Shown here piece after piece: positions 27,720 through 37,186 of a stretch of 64,000 bases of DNA; position 1 is the first letter of the stretch, and every line of letters begins with the position of its first letter. The translations under genes were made by a program, and so were the position numbers. The notes beneath the pieces are model-generated. The model was not told the DNA's origin. It made no database searches and worked only from the letters and a program-made list of their open reading frames with translations. This DNA comes from CAVYTF01 sp963708205 (GTDB lineage Bacteria > Bacteroidota > Bacteroidia > Chitinophagales > Chitinophagaceae), in NCBI GenBank assembly GCA_963708205.1, contig OY970196.1, positions 1 through 64,000 of the forward strand. The letters run 5' to 3'.

Positions 27720-30092
27720 ATGAAAAACTGCTGCTATAAACTTTTACTTGTTCTGTTTGCATATTTAGTATGTGCTTCATCTGTCTGTGCGCAATCAAAT
27801 GTTTCAACAGAGCTCGCGCAGCAGTTTAATAATTATCAGCAAAATAATTTTCAGGAAAAGATTTTTGTGCACACTGATAAAAATTTTTATCTCGCAGGAG
27901 AAACTATGTGGTTTAAAATTTATAATGTTGATGAAAATTTTTATAAGCCAACAAATAACAGCAGCATTGCTTATGTAGAATTGTTAGACAATACACATCA
28001 TGCAATATTGCAAGCAAAAATTTCATTGGCTGATGGATTGGGAAACGGATCATTTGTTATACCAACTACCATTCCTTCCGGGCATTTTTTACTGCGCGCT
28101 TATACCAATTGGATGAAAAATTTTAGTGCAGATTTTTATTTTGAAAAAACAATTACAATTGCAAACACAGTAAACAAAATTCATTTTCAAACCCTTGAGA
28201 ATGCTCCATTATACGATGTTCAATTTTTTCCGGAAGGTGGCAATCTTGTTGCCGGTATTGCATCTAAAGTTGCTTTTAAAATAACAGATAGTTATGGACA
28301 TGGTATTGATGCATCCGGCATTGTAAAAGACGAAAACAATGTTACAGTTGCAACTATTAAAACCATGAAATTCGGGATGGGAAATTTCATTTTTACACCA
28401 AAATCAAATATTCATTACAAAGGTTTTATAAAAATTAATGATACAACAGTAACTGCAAATATTCCTGATGCATATGCTTCGGGTGATGTGATGAGATTGG
28501 TTGATGTTGATTCCTCAACCATAAAAATTTCTGTATTTTCAAACACATCAAGTGAAGCGCTTTATTTATTTGTGCAATCGCACGATTTGCTTAAAGAAAT
28601 ACAAACGAAGCCTGCGCAAAATGCACAAACAGATTTTTTTATTAATAAAAATATATTGGCTGATGGCATTTCTCAATTTACCATTTTTGATGCGCAGCGA
28701 CATCCTGTTTGTGAAAGATTATATTTTAAAAATCCTTCGAAGCAATTAAATATTTCTATATCGACAGACAAAACATTGTATGAACAAAAGTCGAAAGGAG
28801 CTTTAAAAATAAGTGCCACGGATATTGCTGGAATGCCCGTGAATGCTGATATTTCACTGGCTATAATTAAAATTGATAGCCTGCAAAAAATAGATTCACT
28901 CAATATCTTTAATTATTTTTTGCTTGCTTCCGATTTAAAAGGCATTGTAGAATCGCCACAATATTATTTTTTAAATAATGATGAAAATGTAAAAGAAGCT
29001 GCCGATAATTTAATGCTCACGCAAGGTTGGCGAAGATTTAATTGGGAAGATATTTTAAACAACTCCAACCCTCAGTTTTCTTATTTACCGGAGAGAGAAG
29101 GATTTTTTATAAGAGGAAATATTGTAAACGCAACATCAAAAAATATTACAGGCTTTATAAGTGTTCCGGGAAAAACATTTGATTTTACTACTTCAAATGC
29201 TGATGCTAATGGAAATATTGTTTTCAATCTTCCAAAATTTTATGATACAAAAGAAATTATTCTGCAGGCAAAAGATAAAAACGATAGTTTATTTCAAATC
29301 AATTTAAGCAACTCTTTTTCAGATCAATTTCAAAATTATAATTTCCCCATTTTTTCTCCATCAATAAATTCATACTCTTCTTTAAAGGAAAGAAATGTGG
29401 ATGTGCAGGTTGAAAATTTGTTTGATGTAAAACACAATTTTTTATACAACGAAACGAATGTAGATACACTTAATTTTTATGGAAAACCTGATTGGCAATT
29501 CTATCTTGATAACTATACGAGATTTCATACAATGGAAGAAGTGCTGCATGAATATGTTACAGATGTTCGCGTAAGAAAGACAAAAGATAATTACATTTTC
29601 AATGTGGGTAACGATAATTATAAAACTTTTTTTACTGAACCTCCGCTTGTATTAATAGATGGTATTCCGGTATTTGATAACAGCAAAATAATGGAAGTGA
29701 ATCCATTAAAAATTAAACGATTGGATGTTGTTGCAAGAAAATTTTATTCCGGGTCTTATGTAAGTAATGGTATCATAAGTTTTGCAACATACAATGGAGA
29801 TTTATCAGGCTATCAGCTCGATCCGAATGCTGTTGTTGTAGAATATGAGGGCATTCAAAAAGAACGGGAATTTTATTCGCCTGTTTATACTGAAAATGAA
29901 AAGGTAAATAATCATCTTCCTGATTTTAGAAATGTTTTGTTGTGGCAACCGGATATAGCATTATATAAAAATGAAATCGAAAATGTATCATTTTATACTT
30001 CAGGCATCTCAGGAAACTTCGCAGTGATCATACAAGGCATTACGAAAGATGGTGAATGCGGATCAAAGATTGCAACTTTTGATGTAAAATAA
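27720..30092 (+). CDS. MG2-domain (macroglobulin-like) envelope protein with plug-like C-terminus
   Basis: A 790-aa exported protein. The ATG at 27720 (signal MKNCCYKLLLVLFAYLVCAS, cleavage near VCAQ) is chosen over an upstream in-frame ATG at 27645 that lies inside the preceding gene. Residues about 35-140 form an MG2 macroglobulin domain (EKIFVHTDKNFYLAGETMWF, HFLLRAYTNWM). Further beta-sandwich domains follow. Near the C-terminus FTEPPLVLIDGIPVFDN and VSNGIISFATYNG resemble the TonB-receptor plug. No thioester motif (CGEQ) was seen, so it is not a protease trap of the classic alpha-2-macroglobulin kind. It completes a four-gene operon with the unknown secreted protein, TonB receptor and DUF4249 protein. 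Confidence 0.85.
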   Translation: MKNCCYKLLLVLFAYLVCASSVCAQSNVSTELAQQFNNYQQNNFQEKIFVHTDKNFYLAGETMWFKIYNVDENFYKPTNNSSIAYVELLDNTHHAILQAKISLADGLGNGSFVIPTTIPSGHFLLRAYTNWMKNFSADFYFEKTITIANTVNKIHFQTLENAPLYDVQFFPEGGNLVAGIASKVAFKITDSYGHGIDASGIVKDENNVTVATIKTMKFGMGNFIFTPKSNIHYKGFIKINDTTVTANIPDAYASGDVMRLVDVDSSTIKISVFSNTSSEALYLFVQSHDLLKEIQTKPAQNAQTDFFINKNILADGISQFTIFDAQRHPVCERLYFKNPSKQLNISISTDKTLYEQKSKGALKISATDIAGMPVNADISLAIIKIDSLQKIDSLNIFNYFLLASDLKGIVESPQYYFLNNDENVKEAADNLMLTQGWRRFNWEDILNNSNPQFSYLPEREGFFIRGNIVNATSKNITGFISVPGKTFDFTTSNADANGNIVFNLPKFYDTKEIILQAKDKNDSLFQINLSNSFSDQFQNYNFPIFSPSINSYSSLKERNVDVQVENLFDVKHNFLYNETNVDTLNFYGKPDWQFYLDNYTRFHTMEEVLHEYVTDVRVRKTKDNYIFNVGNDNYKTFFTEPPLVLIDGIPVFDNSKIMEVNPLKIKRLDVVARKFYSGSYVSNGIISFATYNGDLSGYQLDPNAVVVEYEGIQKEREFYSPVYTENEKVNNHLPDFRNVLLWQPDIALYKNEIENVSFYTSGISGNFAVIIQGITKDGECGSKIATFDVK

Positions 30093-30245
30093 AACTTAAC
30101 TACGGGGACTTCTTCTCTTTCTCTCCTATTACAGCTTGCAAGCGGCAATGAAAGTATTATCTATAGCAGCGGCATGGTGTGCGAAAAAAAAGTGGTCGGA
30201 AATATAGTGCCGTTAACTCCTGAAAGTTTGCAATTGAATAGAGCG

Positions 30246-30265
30246 GCAGCTTTTAGCTGCTTTTT
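30246..30265 (+). terminator. possible intrinsic terminator after the TonB receptor operon
   Basis: GCAGC-TTTTA-GCTGC followed by five T residues, 154 bases after the stop of the MG2 gene. The stem is only 5 bp. The surrounding 30093-30358 holds no gene that I can support. Confidence 0.45.
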
Positions 30266-30358
30266 CATGCCTGAAGAATTTTAGAATTAGAATTAAAAAG
30301 TTGAAGAAACTTCCCAAATTCAAATGAGCACAATATTTGTTTTATCAGTAAAAAACTA

Positions 30359-31804
30359 ATGGGAACGAACTTCTCCTGCGACTTTACTTCTTCATCCGGC
30401 TTTCATCATTTTTGGGAACATACAGTCGGCAGTTGCCATGCTGTTATGGCTTTGCGGGCAGATTACCAAAAAGATCTTACAAGATGTTCCAAAGAATTAG
30501 GCTTTAAACATGTCCGTTTTCATGCAATACTTTCTGATGATATGGGTACGCTGGTTGACGAAAACGATGAACTGGTGTATTCTTTTTTTAATGCAGACCA
30601 GATCATTGATTTTCTTTTATCTATCGGCATGAAGCCTTTTATGGAGTTGTCTTTCATGCCGCTTACTTTATCATCCGGCAGTGAAACGGTTTTTAAATAT
30701 CAATCCAATGTTACTCCTCCCAAAGATTATAATCTATGGAATATTTTTATAAAAAAATTAATTGAGCACTGGAAGGATAGGTATGGAATAGAAGAAATAA
30801 GACAATGGTTTTTTGAAGTGTGGAATGAGCCCAACCTGACATCTTTCTGGACAGGAAAGCAAATAGATTATTTCAATCTGTATAAACATACAGCTGGCAC
30901 AATAAAAAGTATTGATCCTGCTTTAAAAGTGGGCGGACCTGCTACCGCAAAGAATGAATGGCTACCGGAATTTATTAATTATTGCAATGAAATAAAAGTG
31001 CCTGTTGATTTTATCAGCACACACCAATATCCAACAGATGCATTGGGCAAACCCGGTGAAGATACCATACAGGAACTCGCGGAGAGCACGCGCAGCATTT
31101 TAAGAGATCAGGCTGCGGCAGTAAAAAAGCAGGCAGGCGATAAACCTGTTTATTACACGGAGTGGAGCACCTCTTCTAATCCCTTTGATGAGCTGCATGA
31201 TCTTCCTTACGCTGCTGCTTACATTACAAAAACAGTGATAGAAGCAGCAGGTTTGGTGGAAGGCTACAGTTATTGGACGTTCTCTGATATTTTTGAAGAA
31301 AATTATTTTTGTTCTGTTCCCTTTCATGGCGGCTTTGGTTTGATGAATATTCACGGCATACCAAAGCCTGCTTACCGCGCCTACGAGTTGCTGCACAAGT
31401 TAGGAGAAAATAGATTTGAGGTGAAGGGAAGTCATGAAACTGTTGATGTGTGGGCTTTCTCAAAACAGGATAGCATCCAGGTATTGATCACCAATTCTCA
31501 ATTGCCGGAGCATCCTGTGAAGGAAGAAAATATTACCATAACATTATCCATCAATAAAAAAATAAAGAACAGTTATATAGAAAGGATAGATGATACACAT
31601 GCCAATGCCACGCAGGCATGGTATGATATGGGAAGACCGGAAAGCCTGTTACCAAAAGATTTGAACGCATTGGAAAAAGCTTCATCATTAATTAAAGAAC
31701 CTGTTGATGCATCAGTCCAAAATAATTTACTATCATTACAAGTAAATATTCCGCCGCAAGGTGTCGCATGCATAACCATAGAATACGAAGAAAGCAATAA
31801 TTAA
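30359..31804 (+). CDS. GH39-like glycoside hydrolase (beta-xylosidase family), cytoplasmic
   Basis: A 481-aa (alpha/beta)8 glycosidase. The N-terminal FHHFWEHTVGSCHAVMALRAD is the GH39 beta-xylosidase signature. The acid/base is Glu157 in FEVWNEPNL and the nucleophile Glu268 in YYTEWSTSSNP. THQYPTDALGK, between them, also fits the family. A C-terminal beta-sandwich follows (about 380-481). There is no signal peptide, so it should act on imported oligosaccharides. Three bases separate it from the GH144-like gene, implying an operon. GH39 also contains alpha-L-iduronidases and other activities, so the substrate is open. Confidence 0.88.
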   Translation: MGTNFSCDFTSSSGFHHFWEHTVGSCHAVMALRADYQKDLTRCSKELGFKHVRFHAILSDDMGTLVDENDELVYSFFNADQIIDFLLSIGMKPFMELSFMPLTLSSGSETVFKYQSNVTPPKDYNLWNIFIKKLIEHWKDRYGIEEIRQWFFEVWNEPNLTSFWTGKQIDYFNLYKHTAGTIKSIDPALKVGGPATAKNEWLPEFINYCNEIKVPVDFISTHQYPTDALGKPGEDTIQELAESTRSILRDQAAAVKKQAGDKPVYYTEWSTSSNPFDELHDLPYAAAYITKTVIEAAGLVEGYSYWTFSDIFEENYFCSVPFHGGFGLMNIHGIPKPAYRAYELLHKLGENRFEVKGSHETVDVWAFSKQDSIQVLITNSQLPEHPVKEENITITLSINKKIKNSYIERIDDTHANATQAWYDMGRPESLLPKDLNALEKASSLIKEPVDASVQNNLLSLQVNIPPQGVACITIEYEESNN

Positions 31805-31807
31805 GCT

Positions 31808-33139
31808 ATGAAAAATAACAACAGTGCACGATTGTCTGACAGGGAAATGCTGGATAATTTATTGAAAGAAACTTTACCATACTTCATCAAAGAAATCAAT
31901 CCGAAAAATGGATTGATCGCAGATAAAACTGAACCAACGTCTTCTGCAAGCATAGCTGTTGTGGGCTTAGGCTTATGCTGCTATATTGTTGGTGTAGAAA
32001 GAGGCATGATCACCCGCGGGGAAGCAATAAAAAAAACACTCACGATTCTACGTTTTTTTTATAACAGCAAGCAAAGCACCGATAAAGACGCGATGGGTTA
32101 TAAAGGTTTTTATTATCATTTTCTTGATATGCAAACCGGCATGCGTGCACCTGAATCAGAACTTTCTACAATTGACACCGCTTTATTTATTGCAGGAGCA
32201 TTAACGGCATCAGCTTTTTTTACGAATGATACTGAAGAAGAACGGGAGATTTGTGATCTGGCAGACAATCTCTATAAAAGAATTGATTGGGTTTGGGCTA
32301 CTAACGGCAAACCAACTGTTTGTCACGGTTGGGATCCTGAAACAGGCTTTCTACCTTATTATTGGGATAGTGATTACTCAGAGGCCATGCTGCTTTACAT
32401 GCTTGCGCTTGGTTCACCAACTTTTCCAATCAAAAAAGAAAGCTACGATCAATGGACCTCTACTTTTAAAATAAAAAAAATTTACGATATAGAATATCTC
32501 TATGCGGGACCTTTATTCATTCACCAGCTCTCGCATATCTGGATTGATTTTAAAGGAATACAGGATGACTTTAACAGGAAAGCAGGATTTGATTATTTTG
32601 AAAACAGCCGGCGCGCTACGATCGTACAAAGAGAATATGCCATTGAAAATAAGAATGCCTTTAAAAATTATGGAGAGAATTGCTGGGGCATAACTGCAAG
32701 CGATGGTCCGGGACCAAAAACAATGAAGATAGACGGCATTCAAAGAATGTTTTATAATTATACTGCAAGAGGCGTTCCTTTTGGGCCTGATGATGGTACT
32801 ATCTCACCTTGGGCAGTTGTTGCCTCACTTCCTTTTGCTTCTGATATTGTGCTTCAGGCAATAAGATATTTTATAGATGAATTTGGTTTGAAAGCTAAAG
32901 AAGACTATGGGTTTGAAGCAAGTTTCAATTTTACTTTTATTGATAAGAAAAAGAAAAAAGATAAATGGGTTTCTCCGTGGATATTTGGCTTGAACCAGGG
33001 ACCTGTTATTTTAATGATCGAAAATTACTCTTCACAACTTATCTGGAACTTAACTAAAAAATGCGTTTATATAAGAAATGGTTTGCTCAATGCAGGCTTC
33101 AGCGGGGGCTGGCTTGCTGACGGAAATAAAATTGAATAA
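31808..33139 (+). CDS. glucoamylase-domain (GH144-like) glycoside hydrolase, cytoplasmic
   Basis: A 443-aa (alpha/alpha)6-barrel protein of the Glycoamylase (PF10091) group, which includes GH144 endo-beta-1,2-glucanases first characterised from Chitinophaga. Recognisable segments are DTALFIAGAL, the acidic HGWDPETGFLPYYWDSDYSEAM, HQLSHIWIDFKG, ENCWGITASDGPGP and the C-terminal GLNQGPVILMIENY. Characterised members are usually secreted, but no signal peptide is present here and the start MKNNNSARLSDREM is clearly cytoplasmic. Together with the GH39-like gene it forms a two-gene sugar-cleaving unit with no visible transporter. Confidence 0.85.
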   Translation: MKNNNSARLSDREMLDNLLKETLPYFIKEINPKNGLIADKTEPTSSASIAVVGLGLCCYIVGVERGMITRGEAIKKTLTILRFFYNSKQSTDKDAMGYKGFYYHFLDMQTGMRAPESELSTIDTALFIAGALTASAFFTNDTEEEREICDLADNLYKRIDWVWATNGKPTVCHGWDPETGFLPYYWDSDYSEAMLLYMLALGSPTFPIKKESYDQWTSTFKIKKIYDIEYLYAGPLFIHQLSHIWIDFKGIQDDFNRKAGFDYFENSRRATIVQREYAIENKNAFKNYGENCWGITASDGPGPKTMKIDGIQRMFYNYTARGVPFGPDDGTISPWAVVASLPFASDIVLQAIRYFIDEFGLKAKEDYGFEASFNFTFIDKKKKKDKWVSPWIFGLNQGPVILMIENYSSQLIWNLTKKCVYIRNGLLNAGFSGGWLADGNKIE

Positions 33140-33148
33140 ACATTTTTA

Positions 33149-33628
33149 TCACATCGCTTCCTTGATTCCCTTTTTCAACAACCACCAGTTCACAGGATAA
33201 GCAGTTACAAACCCAACAAGCATCGCTACCTGCATCATTAACCAAAATACAGGATCATTAACTTCCAGCTTGCGGTGAAATATTAGAAAGTCGGCAATTG
33301 CCATCCATCCATACATTCCTACTTGCCAAAAAATTAATGACAAGGTATCTGCTTTAAATGCAACTAAAATTGCTTGGCTTGAAGATAAATTTTTCATAGG
33401 CTTAATGGCATAGTATTGAAATATTATTCCAATAATAAAAGCAAAGCAAAAGCTAACGAGCCAGCTTCCATACAAAGCACTTCCAAATAAAGTAACAGGA
33501 ACCATAATTAAAAAAAATTCTGAAACAAAATCACCAAGCGTGCAACCGCTTCCGCAATGCAGTGCGCCAACTACAACACTTTGCCAGAAAGGTTTTTTTG
33601 TGTGATGCATTTGTTGGCGCCCATTCAT
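33149..33628 (-). CDS. DUF4396 family membrane protein, C-terminal part
   Basis: A 159-aa protein with four or so hydrophobic helices and the DUF4396 signature HCGSGCTLGDFVSEF just before the first helix. The Cys/His/Asp cluster looks like a metal site. The start (MNGRQQMHHTKKPFWQS) overlaps the stop of the upstream small gene by ATGA. In many DUF4396 proteins, as I recall, the helix and WPITALYSGP motif found in that upstream gene belong to the same polypeptide, so this is either a natural two-subunit split or an old frameshift. Function unknown. Confidence 0.8.
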   Translation of the reverse strand: MNGRQQMHHTKKPFWQSVVVGALHCGSGCTLGDFVSEFFLIMVPVTLFGSALYGSWLVSFCFAFIIGIIFQYYAIKPMKNLSSSQAILVAFKADTLSLIFWQVGMYGWMAIADFLIFHRKLEVNDPVFWLMMQVAMLVGFVTAYPVNWWLLKKGIKEAM

Positions 33629-33843
33629 GTTTTCATTTCACTATGCGGCATTTTGTTTTTCACAGATTTTTTTCCTATTTTATAATAAGCAAGTAAACCG
33701 ATTGGCCCGGAGTATAAAGCGGTAATTGGCCAAACAATATTCATAATTTTCATTTGCTGGGGATGCTTTAAAACATCGACAAGAATTATTAAAACACAAA
33801 CAAAACAAAAAATAAGTGATAGGAAAGAAATGGTTGTAATCAT
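33625..33843 (-). CDS. small membrane protein matching the N-terminal part of DUF4396
   Basis: 72 aa with two hydrophobic segments (FLSLIFCFVCVLIILVDVL and IVWPITALYSGPIGLLAYY) and a basic tail. The WPITALYSGP motif is typical of the start of DUF4396 proteins. It overlaps the downstream DUF4396 gene by four bases, strongly suggesting a two-part protein. Confidence 0.7.
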   Translation of the reverse strand: MITTISFLSLIFCFVCVLIILVDVLKHPQQMKIMNIVWPITALYSGPIGLLAYYKIGKKSVKNKMPHSEMKT

Positions 33844-33861
33844 TTTTTTAATTAGAATGAA

Positions 33862-34866
33862 TCATTCCTCTGTTTTGATCTTATTCACTAATAGTCCTAT
33901 TCCCAAAGCAGCTAAACCAGCTGCAGCACCAGTCAGCCATTTATATTTTTTTATCAAAAAGAGTGGACTGTATTTCATAGTATTTTTATCAAAGTTGCCA
34001 TGCGCACCATGATCGCCGGGAATTGGCTTCCATAAATTATGTTCATGATTTTTTTTACGCTCATTTGTTTGCTGCCCGTCATAACCTGTCTTCGCTAAAT
34101 AGTTATCAAGATATCCCGGCAAAAATTTATTTCCGATAATTGTTTTATATGTAGAGTATCCATAATAAATTTCTCTTTCATTATGTGTAGCTGCATATAA
34201 GACTGCGTTGGCAGCGGCTTCGGGCTCATATATGATTCCCATTGGCTTTGGCTGATTGGGAAGATAGCTTTTTACAAAACCAAATTGTGTAGTATTCATT
34301 GCGGGCATTTGCACCATGCTTAAGTGCACGTTGCTTTTATCATGAATTAATTCTGCGCGCAATGATTCAAAAAAACCATGAATACCATGCTTTGCTCCGC
34401 AATATGCAGACTGCAAAGGAATGCCGCGATAAGCAAGCGCAGAGCCGATCAAAATTATTTTGCCTTCATCGCGGGGAAGCATTCTTTTTAATGCAGCCAT
34501 AGTGCCATATACCTGTCCTAAATAAGTAACTTCTGTTACTCTTTTAAATTCATCAGCATTCATTTTTTTCAAAGGTCCGAATACACTGACCATTGCATTA
34601 TTTATCCAGATATCAATATCTCCAAGATTGTTCTCAATCAGAGTGGCTGCTTTTTCTACAGCTTCACTGTCGCTTACATCTATTGGTATAACGATTGCTT
34701 CACTTCCAAGGTCTTCCACTTCTTTTTTAGCGGCTTCAAGTCCATCAGTTCCTCGTGCAATAAGACCGATCTTAGCTCCTTGCCTTGCAAACTTTCTTAC
34801 AATAGATCTTCCTAACCCTGCCGAAGCACCTGTAACAACCACTACTTTGTTTTTTAAATCTTTCAT
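33862..34866 (-). CDS. short-chain dehydrogenase/reductase with C-terminal membrane tail
   Basis: A 334-aa NAD(P)-dependent SDR. The Rossmann motif is TGASAGLG (12-19), then WINNAMV (88-93), and the catalytic Ser142, Tyr155 and Lys159 (YCGAKHG). The SDR core ends near residue 255. An extra tail follows, ending in a hydrophobic stretch at about 311-327 (LTGAAAGLAALGIGLLV) and a charged end, so the enzyme is probably tail-anchored in the inner membrane. The substrate is unknown. It may be co-transcribed with the DUF4396 pair 18 bases downstream. Confidence 0.88.
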   Translation of the reverse strand: MKDLKNKVVVVTGASAGLGRSIVRKFARQGAKIGLIARGTDGLEAAKKEVEDLGSEAIVIPIDVSDSEAVEKAATLIENNLGDIDIWINNAMVSVFGPLKKMNADEFKRVTEVTYLGQVYGTMAALKRMLPRDEGKIILIGSALAYRGIPLQSAYCGAKHGIHGFFESLRAELIHDKSNVHLSMVQMPAMNTTQFGFVKSYLPNQPKPMGIIYEPEAAANAVLYAATHNEREIYYGYSTYKTIIGNKFLPGYLDNYLAKTGYDGQQTNERKKNHEHNLWKPIPGDHGAHGNFDKNTMKYSPLFLIKKYKWLTGAAAGLAALGIGLLVNKIKTEE

Positions 34867-35267
34867 GAATTATGTTTAATTTTTTTTATTAAATTCTATG
34901 ATGGTTAAAGTCGTTTATTAATGTAAACAATATACATTCCAAACTCTTTTAAACTTCAATAATTTGTGATTATTGGTTAATGGCTTTTGATTTGTTATAT
35001 AGTGAAACCAAGATTAACACCAGGCACCGTAACCTGAAAGTTTATGTATGCATTTCAACAGAATATTTCGTAGAAACAGGTTGCAAATAAGGGGAAGAAT
35101 TATTACTAAAACAAAACATATTTAGAAAGCGATGGTTTTTTAACCTCCTGCCCAGTATTATAGAACTTAAGATTATGATGCCCTAAAAATTTTGCTATGA
35201 TATTTTTCAAAGAAATACAAGAGAAGAAAGATGTGTCAACCAATCATTGATTTATCTTACAAAGCCA
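34867..35267. other. intergenic region, no feature recognised
   Basis: AT-rich 400 bases between the end of the respiratory operon and the start of the SDR gene. I see no open frame with family features, no strong promoter match and no clear terminator hairpin. Confidence 0.5.
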
Positions 35268-36668
35268 TCATTTTTGGGAGGCTAAAAATATTGTCAACTT
35301 ATTCAATTCATCTTTAGATAATGAACCGCCAAATGCAGGCATATTCTTGCTGCCATTTACAATGCGTATTGTAATTTCCTGCTGTGATAAACGATTGCCA
35401 ACATTAGTTAAATCTGGTCCTGTTTTTCCTCCATAATTATTTATTGCGTGGCAATACTCACATGCTTTTGTATAAAACAAATGTGTGCCTTGCACAATTG
35501 TTGAATCAGGATGTTGTTCTTTTATTGCGGCTAACGGCAACGGCTTTGCATTAAAATCAGGAGACCATGGCGCTTTCAATCCTTCTACCAGTAAGGCAAC
35601 TACAAATACGATTACGCATATCACACCAAACATTGACCATGGTCTTTTCATCGGGCTGCGTTCGCCTTTGTTTGAAATAAATGGAATGGAAAACAATAAG
35701 ATGATGGTAAGCAAAGGGCCAAGCATCATCGCAATAGATTCTACGCTGTGCGGCATTAAAGCAAACAATGCAAAGAATGGAATCATGTACCAATCCGGTG
35801 TTGGCGATGTATGAACAATAGATGGATTTGGTGGATTGGTTAATGCAGGTGCGCCAAAAACAACAGCGAACACAATAACCGCGATAACAATCAAAGCACT
35901 AATCATTGTATCTCTCCATGCTGCGTTTGGCCAGAATGGAACGCCTTTCTCTTTCATGTATTTTTCATACCATGGACGATATGTTTTTGGATCAACCAAC
36001 CTACCTGCTTTGGGTGGTTCTGATATTCCATTTTTAAAAACGAGATAAATATGAAAGCCGATAAAAATAAAAATCAATGCAGGAAATATAAATACGTGGT
36101 AAGAAAAAAACCTGCTTAAACTTTGTCCGCCAATTGTGTCTCCGCCAATTAATAATCGCGCAAGATAAGTGCCCACAAATGGTACTCTGCCTAATTGCTG
36201 CGCTGCAACAACTGATGACCAAACGCCGCTTGAATCCCATCTTAATAACTGACCTGTGAAACCCATGAATATGGTGAATAACAAAAGAAACACGCCGCTT
36301 ATCCAATTCATTTCACGCGGAAATTTATAAGATGCAGTGATGTATGTGCGAATCATATGAATGCCTACTAAAATTATCATGGCTGATGCACCGTAATAAT
36401 GAATGCCGCGTAAAACGTTTCCAAATTTTGCCTGGTTGGTAATAAATTGTAATGATTGGTATGCATTGTTTGATGATGGTTCATACAACAATGAAAGTGC
36501 AACGCCGGTTATCACCTGCAATAAAAAAAGAAATAATGTAGCGCTGCCGAAAACGTAACTCCATAATTTTTTTGGCGGTGCCGGATGTTTTATTAACGGC
36601 ATCATGGTTTCTTTAATGCCTGTTCTGTCATCAAACCAACGCCACATTTTTTTTAAAATCTTCTTCAT
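35268..36668 (-). CDS. cytochrome b (b6-like) fused to a C-terminal cytochrome c
   Basis: A 466-aa quinol:cytochrome c oxidoreductase subunit. Helix-B haem ligands His90 and His104 are separated by 13 residues. Helix-D ligands His191 and His206 are separated by 14, the spacing typical of cytochrome b6 rather than mitochondrial cytochrome b. The Qo motif is PDWY (291-294) instead of PEWY. A C-terminal cytochrome c domain carries CEYCH (403-407) and the likely axial Met443 in NMPAFGG. It is the last gene of an operon with a Rieske protein and a caa3-type oxidase, so electrons could pass from quinol through the fused haem c directly to CoxB. The three-base gap to the Rieske gene implies a stoichiometric complex. 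Confidence 0.92.
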   Translation of the reverse strand: MKKILKKMWRWFDDRTGIKETMMPLIKHPAPPKKLWSYVFGSATLFLFLLQVITGVALSLLYEPSSNNAYQSLQFITNQAKFGNVLRGIHYYGASAMIILVGIHMIRTYITASYKFPREMNWISGVFLLLFTIFMGFTGQLLRWDSSGVWSSVVAAQQLGRVPFVGTYLARLLIGGDTIGGQSLSRFFSYHVFIFPALIFIFIGFHIYLVFKNGISEPPKAGRLVDPKTYRPWYEKYMKEKGVPFWPNAAWRDTMISALIVIAVIVFAVVFGAPALTNPPNPSIVHTSPTPDWYMIPFFALFALMPHSVESIAMMLGPLLTIILLFSIPFISNKGERSPMKRPWSMFGVICVIVFVVALLVEGLKAPWSPDFNAKPLPLAAIKEQHPDSTIVQGTHLFYTKACEYCHAINNYGGKTGPDLTNVGNRLSQQEITIRIVNGSKNMPAFGGSLSKDELNKLTIFLASQK

Positions 36669-36670
36669 AT

Positions 36671-37186
36671 TTACGCAGTAATATTTGTAATGTGCAACGG
36701 AGAAGTTTTTATCTGCACTTCATCTTTATTAATTCTTACTTCATACTTTGTTAGCGGCTTTGGCGGTGGTCCTGCAGCCACTGTTCCATCTTTATAATAT
36801 ACACCACCATGGCAAGGACACATGAATAATTCTGCATCTGCTTCCCAACGAACAGGACAACCTAAATGCGTACAGTTTGCCGCAAAAGCAATGAAGTTGT
36901 TTTTATCGTTTCTGCGCAGCCATGCAGCAGTTTGCGCAGTAACACCGGCATACGGTTTTGGATCAGCATTTTGAAAAGTTACCAATGTTGTAGTGCCATC
37001 TTTAAAATCAGTAAGCTTTCCAACTGTTCGCCATGTTTCTTTAGGATTTTCTAATAATGGTGCAACTAATGCGCTGATTACAGGAATAGATGCAACAGCA
37101 GCACTCAATCCTGCAAGTGCTAAACTCAGCTTTACAAAAAACTTTTGCCTCGTTATTTTTTTTTCTGATTCATTGCTGTCATTCAT
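36671..37186 (-). CDS. Rieske iron-sulfur protein of the bc complex
   Basis: A 171-aa membrane-tethered Rieske protein. A hydrophobic segment at about 15-42 (FVKLSLALAGLSAAVASIPVI) anchors it and no TAT RR motif is seen. The [2Fe-2S] site is CTHLGCPV and CPCHGGVYY, with the disulfide Cys present in both loops. A Pro loop (GPPPKPL) follows. Its start overlaps the end of the upstream small membrane gene by eight bases. Confidence 0.93.
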   Translation of the reverse strand: MNDSNESEKKITRQKFFVKLSLALAGLSAAVASIPVISALVAPLLENPKETWRTVGKLTDFKDGTTTLVTFQNADPKPYAGVTAQTAAWLRRNDKNNFIAFAANCTHLGCPVRWEADAELFMCPCHGGVYYKDGTVAAGPPPKPLTKYEVRINKDEVQIKTSPLHITNITA

